Source: Collimonas pratensis (GTDB taxonomy: Bacteria > Pseudomonadota > Gammaproteobacteria > Burkholderiales > Burkholderiaceae_D). Taken from it: 64,000 nucleotides of DNA. Below are positions 60,601-64,000 of this stretch, piece by piece. A program made the translations under genes and the position numbers. Under the pieces are notes generated by a model. The model was not told where the DNA came from. It saw only the letters and a list, made by a program, of their open reading frames with translations, and made no database searches. Every line of letters begins with the position of its first letter. Positions within the stretch are counted from its first letter, which is position 1. The DNA is taken from contig NZ_CP013234.1 in the NCBI RefSeq assembly GCF_001584185.1, forward strand, positions 4,774,001 through 4,838,000. Reading direction: 5' to 3'.

Positions 60601-61273
60601 CCGTGGAATATAACTCGTCGAGATCAGTTCATTGTGACCTTTCCACCTTGCCGTTTGGGTGTGGCGATGCAGGCTTGATGGGGCGAAACTTAATTCCCCA
60701 CTCTAGAAGCCGCTCCTGAAATTTTGTGGCGAAAAACTCGCGCCCGCGATCTGTTTGAATTCATTGGATCGCAAACGGCATTTCTTCGATCACTGCACCG
60801 AAGAACTCCATCGTGTTGCTTGCTGTTCTGCGGCGAAAAAGCCGTAGGACCTTGTAGCGTGTGCAGTCGTCAATAGCCGTGTACTGATAGATGCCAGGCG
60901 CGATCTTGCAAACGTCCATTTGCACACGGTCACCTGGTGTGGGCCGGCTGTACCCGATGACTTGTTTTCTGCAGGGCCCGTTTGTCATTCAGTATCGGCT
61001 TGCCAATGAGCTCCAGGGTTTTATGGATCGTCGCAGTCGATAGCAAAATCTCTTGCAGGCCCGCCTCTCCATGTTCTTGATATCGGATCCACCACTTGCG
61101 CAGCCGTCGGCCGCGAGATCCCGCAGCGCAGGCATACAACGCCTGCGCTGCCAAGTTCCTCGTACAACTGAAGCCATCGTAGCCGCTTCCGGATATCGTC
61201 ATTCATGACGCCATTTTAATTGAAACGATGTCTATGACATCACACAATTTAAGTCAGGCGTTGTCAATTGACA
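60576..61273 (-). pseudogene. IS481-family transposase remnant
   Basis: Several frames together give an IS481-type transposase: LRWLQLYEELGSAGVVCLRCGISRPT at the N-terminus (start near 61206), then PTPGDRVQMDVCKIAPGIYQYTAIDDCTRYKVLRLFRRRTASNTMEFFGAVIEEMP, and ELYSTVDIRDPLLA at the end. The DDE core is broken by shifts and stops. A TGTCAATTGACA palindrome at 61262-61273 probably marks the element end. Confidence 0.82.
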
Positions 61274-61280
61274 GCATTGA

Positions 61281-61691
61281 TTATCTGGCTTCATGCAGAT
61301 AAAAAGTCCTGCGCCACTCCTTTGAATGCGCCGAATATTCTGACAACGTATTCATCAGATCAAGTGCCGATATATGTCCAATAGGAATGCGCCGCGCTAG
61401 CAAAACATGACGGGTTTCGAAGTTAACCGTAAATACTGGTGTATTTACACCATGCATCGTCAAATTTATTTCCAGTAACCGTTCCAGCACATCGGCACGA
61501 TTTTTTACTGGCAGCGCACCAAAATCGCAGTACATGGCCAAACCTTCTTCTTGTTCGGTGCTACCGTCGATCAAAGTGAAATTGACGCCATCGACAGTCA
61601 CATCAGCAGTCGTATAAAACAGTTTGGGATTCGCGATTTTTGCGATCGCACATACTTCATCTATCAGTTTCCGATAATTTTCAGATGCCAT
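61281..61691 (-). CDS. CesT-family type III secretion chaperone
   Basis: 136 residues, acidic, no signal peptide. The fold signature of CesT/Tir-type chaperones is visible: an N-terminal helix (SENYRKLIDEVCAIAKI), strand pairs with VTVDGVNFTLIDGS, the very typical LAMYCDFGALP, VLERLLEINLTM, and a C-terminal helix (SALDLMNTLSEYSAH). I chose the ATG at 61691, with GGTGGAG 6 bases upstream. It lies 114 bases after the large effector-like gene on the same strand. Such chaperones normally serve the effector encoded beside them, so that protein is the likely client. Confidence 0.88.
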   Translation of the reverse strand: MASENYRKLIDEVCAIAKIANPKLFYTTADVTVDGVNFTLIDGSTEQEEGLAMYCDFGALPVKNRADVLERLLEINLTMHGVNTPVFTVNFETRHVLLARRIPIGHISALDLMNTLSEYSAHSKEWRRTFYLHEAR

Positions 61692-61805
61692 ATATTTCTC
61701 CACCTATTTTGTAAAAATTTATCGAGCGTCCATGAATGCGGTCCAGCTACAACCCAGCGCTGGAATCAGCAGCAGCGGCGATTCACGGCTGTCATGCGCA
61801 ATAGG

Positions 61806-64000
61806 TCAAGCTCTCGCGTCATCGGCGATATTTAAAGCCTGATCAAATTGTGTTAGACCATTTTTCATGCGCTCCAGCTCTTTCTGCTTCCCCTCGGCTT
61901 TCTCGAACGCCGCCCTCGCCTTCGAGGCGGCAATTCCGTCCCGCGGCATAAAAGCCATGCCCTTGAAACCCAACTTGAGCGCACCAAGGCAATAAGTGGA
62001 GAGCGATTTGATGCTGACACCGACATAGGGATACGATCCATTTGCTGTCGCTTCACGAATCTTGCGCCGCTCGTCCAGTTTATTGTTTTGATAAACGGTT
62101 TCCGATATGGACGATGTTGGTCCGGAGGCGACCTGCCCCCATAATTTTCCCAGCGGCTTGGTTTTGGCATTCGCAACCTGATATGCGGCAGCAACATTAA
62201 CCAGCACCGCGCTCATGGTGATGCCAAGGGATAGGTATCGTTCCCAAAGAGGTTCCTGGTAGGTCGGATCGTGGGTCTTTTTTTGCGCACTGACCAAGCC
62301 CAGCAGGGAATTGATCATCAATGAGCCATTGATGCCCGCGACCCCCAATTGAAATGCCCTCCAGGACGCCGCACCGTAAGTCGCGGAGACCTCGTCCGGC
62401 AATCCGCTGCGGGTGTTGCCAGCCTTGATGAATCCCACTTTGAATTCCGGCGAGAGTTCGAAAAAATTCGTGTGTTCCGTGACTTGCATGCCGTCACGGA
62501 CGGTGCGTTTGTTATCGTTGTAATCAGAAACCTCTGTGAACCGCCCCTCGCGTACGCGCTGAGGATCATGGCGGGTTGACTCCCAGGCAATGACAAGCGT
62601 ATTGAATTTGCTTCTCTGGCTATCCGGCAAATTACCCGACGCCGTCTCGATCTTGCTGCTCAGTAGCGCCAGCTGCGCTCGCTCTTCATGGCTCAATGGC
62701 GGCAACCTGTTCGCCTGAGTCTGAAGGCTGGCGTGCGTCTTTAGTACGTCGGCGTCGATCTTTAACGTGCCGGCAATGACCGCATGCAACTCGTCCGCGC
62801 GTTCATAATTTCGGATGTCTGTCGCCGACGCCAATTCGATCTCGAGCGCTTGAACCGCGGCCTTTTCACCAGCTCCCAAGGATTCAAAAGCACCGCTTCT
62901 GATATCGCTTATTGCGGCGAGCCGCGCCGGATATTCTGCTCGATCCTTCAGTCCCGCGTGAGTTCGCCAGTCGTTCGGTCCGTTCGCCCCCATATGCAAT
63001 GTATCTGCAATCTGCTGCTCCAGTTCTCTGACCTGCCCCGTGAATATCTGATCCAGTGTCTTTACCCGTATTTGCAACGGGCTTCGCATGAGTTCCTTGA
63101 ATTTGCTCGGATCGTCCGCCGTCAGCATTTTCAGATCAATCATCAGATTCTGCTTGTCTACCTCATCGGATGGCGCGACCAACCGCTGCAATGCCAGTTG
63201 CGAGACGGATGTAGCTATTTGGATCCCCGCCGCGACACGGGGATCCTTCGCAATATAGCCCCCCCATCCGGCCAAAAGATTGCCGTAGAATTTGAGCGTC
63301 TGCAAACATGACTGCCGGTGCAGCCCCTCGAAATAGACGCGATTGAGCTGGCAGCGCGTGGTGTAATGATTGATGGCGTGATCAAGTGTCTTTGCGACTT
63401 CATCTACAGCATGATTTGCCGCCGCCCTGAGTTCATGATTTCCGGGATCCGCCACGGAACGTGTTAACAGATCCTGCAGCCTGGGAGATTCATCTTGCAC
63501 GTGCTGCAGTACCTGCTTCAATTCCGTTTCGATCTTGTCGAATGTCGGGGTATTCAATTCCGGAGCAATATCGGCCGCGTTTCGAAAAGCCATATCCTGG
63601 TAGGGTGTTACATGTAGCAAGGTATAGGTATTTACCAAGCTGCTGACCGTGGAAACCGCCATCACACTGCCAAAATAGCCCGCTGCCCAGTTCCGTGCAG
63701 GACCCGGCGCATTGCCATGTGCCTTGAAGGTGCAAATGGTAGGCAGCAAGGACATTATCGAGGCTGGAGCATTGCGCCAGGAATACGCCTTCCCGCCCTC
63801 TCTGAACCCTGCGTCCATGCCACTCTGCTCCAGATTCAGCATCGTGTTGAAACATAGTTTTGCCTGAGTCCAGTCACCTGTTTTAAGCGCCTGCGCCCGA
63901 GTTTCGATGAATGCCTGGACATGTTCCGGATTCAACACAATCCTGTCCTCCTCGACAAAGGCCTTGCTATGCGCCATCAAGTCTCGATGCAGCTCGTGCT
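61806..64000 (-). CDS. Large effector-like protein, probably N-terminally incomplete
   Basis: At least 725 residues, unknown family. A possible ATG is at 63977, but the frame stays open to the window edge and the upstream residues (HELHRDL) read like a continuing helix, so the true start is probably outside. It is helix-rich, with hydrophobic segments at STVSSLVNTYTLL, GVAGINGSLMINSLLGLV and LSLGITMSAVLVNVAAAYQVA, and a charged C-terminal helix (KARAAFEKAEGKQKELERMKNGL). The CesT-type chaperone gene follows it. I infer a type III effector or translocator whose secretion signal and promoter lie beyond 64000. Confidence 0.75.
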   Translation of the reverse strand, partial: HELHRDLMAHSKAFVEEDRIVLNPEHVQAFIETRAQALKTGDWTQAKLCFNTMLNLEQSGMDAGFREGGKAYSWRNAPASIMSLLPTICTFKAHGNAPGPARNWAAGYFGSVMAVSTVSSLVNTYTLLHVTPYQDMAFRNAADIAPELNTPTFDKIETELKQVLQHVQDESPRLQDLLTRSVADPGNHELRAAANHAVDEVAKTLDHAINHYTTRCQLNRVYFEGLHRQSCLQTLKFYGNLLAGWGGYIAKDPRVAAGIQIATSVSQLALQRLVAPSDEVDKQNLMIDLKMLTADDPSKFKELMRSPLQIRVKTLDQIFTGQVRELEQQIADTLHMGANGPNDWRTHAGLKDRAEYPARLAAISDIRSGAFESLGAGEKAAVQALEIELASATDIRNYERADELHAVIAGTLKIDADVLKTHASLQTQANRLPPLSHEERAQLALLSSKIETASGNLPDSQRSKFNTLVIAWESTRHDPQRVREGRFTEVSDYNDNKRTVRDGMQVTEHTNFFELSPEFKVGFIKAGNTRSGLPDEVSATYGAASWRAFQLGVAGINGSLMINSLLGLVSAQKKTHDPTYQEPLWERYLSLGITMSAVLVNVAAAYQVANAKTKPLGKLWGQVASGPTSSISETVYQNNKLDERRKIREATANGSYPYVGVSIKSLSTYCLGALKLGFKGMAFMPRDGIAASKARAAFEKAEGKQKELERMKNGLTQFDQALNIADDARA

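Overview
The window looks like a chromosome segment of a betaproteobacterium of the Oxalobacteraceae, most likely Collimonas or a close relative. This rests on core gene content and order, a GC-rich background, a complete minus-strand rRNA operon (16S, tRNA-Ile, tRNA-Ala, 23S, 5S) and type III secretion effector-type genes in a plant- or fungus-associated setting. The genus is inferred; no database was consulted.

Bases 1-10050 are accessory metabolism. They hold the start of a LysR regulator, an aldo/keto reductase, an amino-acid-type binding protein, a barstar-like protein, and a LacI-regulated ABC import operon that ends in a metallophosphoesterase. A GNAT acetyltransferase and a patatin phospholipase follow. 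Bases 10110-15801 are the rRNA operon with promoter, boxA sites, long-range processing stems and terminator.

Bases 16082-44414 are mostly housekeeping. The first part has mgtC-like, tcdA, a hemerythrin-like gene overlapping pdxH, cfa, msrA and a frameshifted ompW. Next comes a long minus-strand block: pgk, pyk, fba, purC, purE, purK and a Sua5-type gene. After it lie ilvE, a zf-CHCC protein, a SnoaL-like protein, a YheT hydrolase, a BepA-like protease, moaC, two type IV pilins, a PP2C phosphatase with an FHA protein, a DUF2889 gene with sucC and sucD, and recA-recX behind a textbook LexA box. Several REPIN-like palindromes lie between these genes.

Bases 44415-64000 are different: lower and patchier GC, many broken genes, and remnants of IS30, IS3, IS5, IS256 and IS481 elements. 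Intact genes here look like type III effectors and a chaperone. They are a RipTPS-like trehalose-6-phosphate synthase with a basic nuclear-localisation-like stretch, a glycine-rich hydrophobic protein, a putative mono-ADP-ribosyltransferase with an N-myristoylation-like start, and a large minus-strand protein followed by a CesT-type chaperone. The first three each have a PIP/hrpII-type box (TTCGB-N15-TTCGC) 70-240 bases upstream. I read this as a HrpB/HrpX-type effector regulon scattered in an IS-rich island. The secretion apparatus itself is not in the window. The island also holds an S8 protease autotransporter and a response regulator whose partner kinase is truncated by IS sequence.
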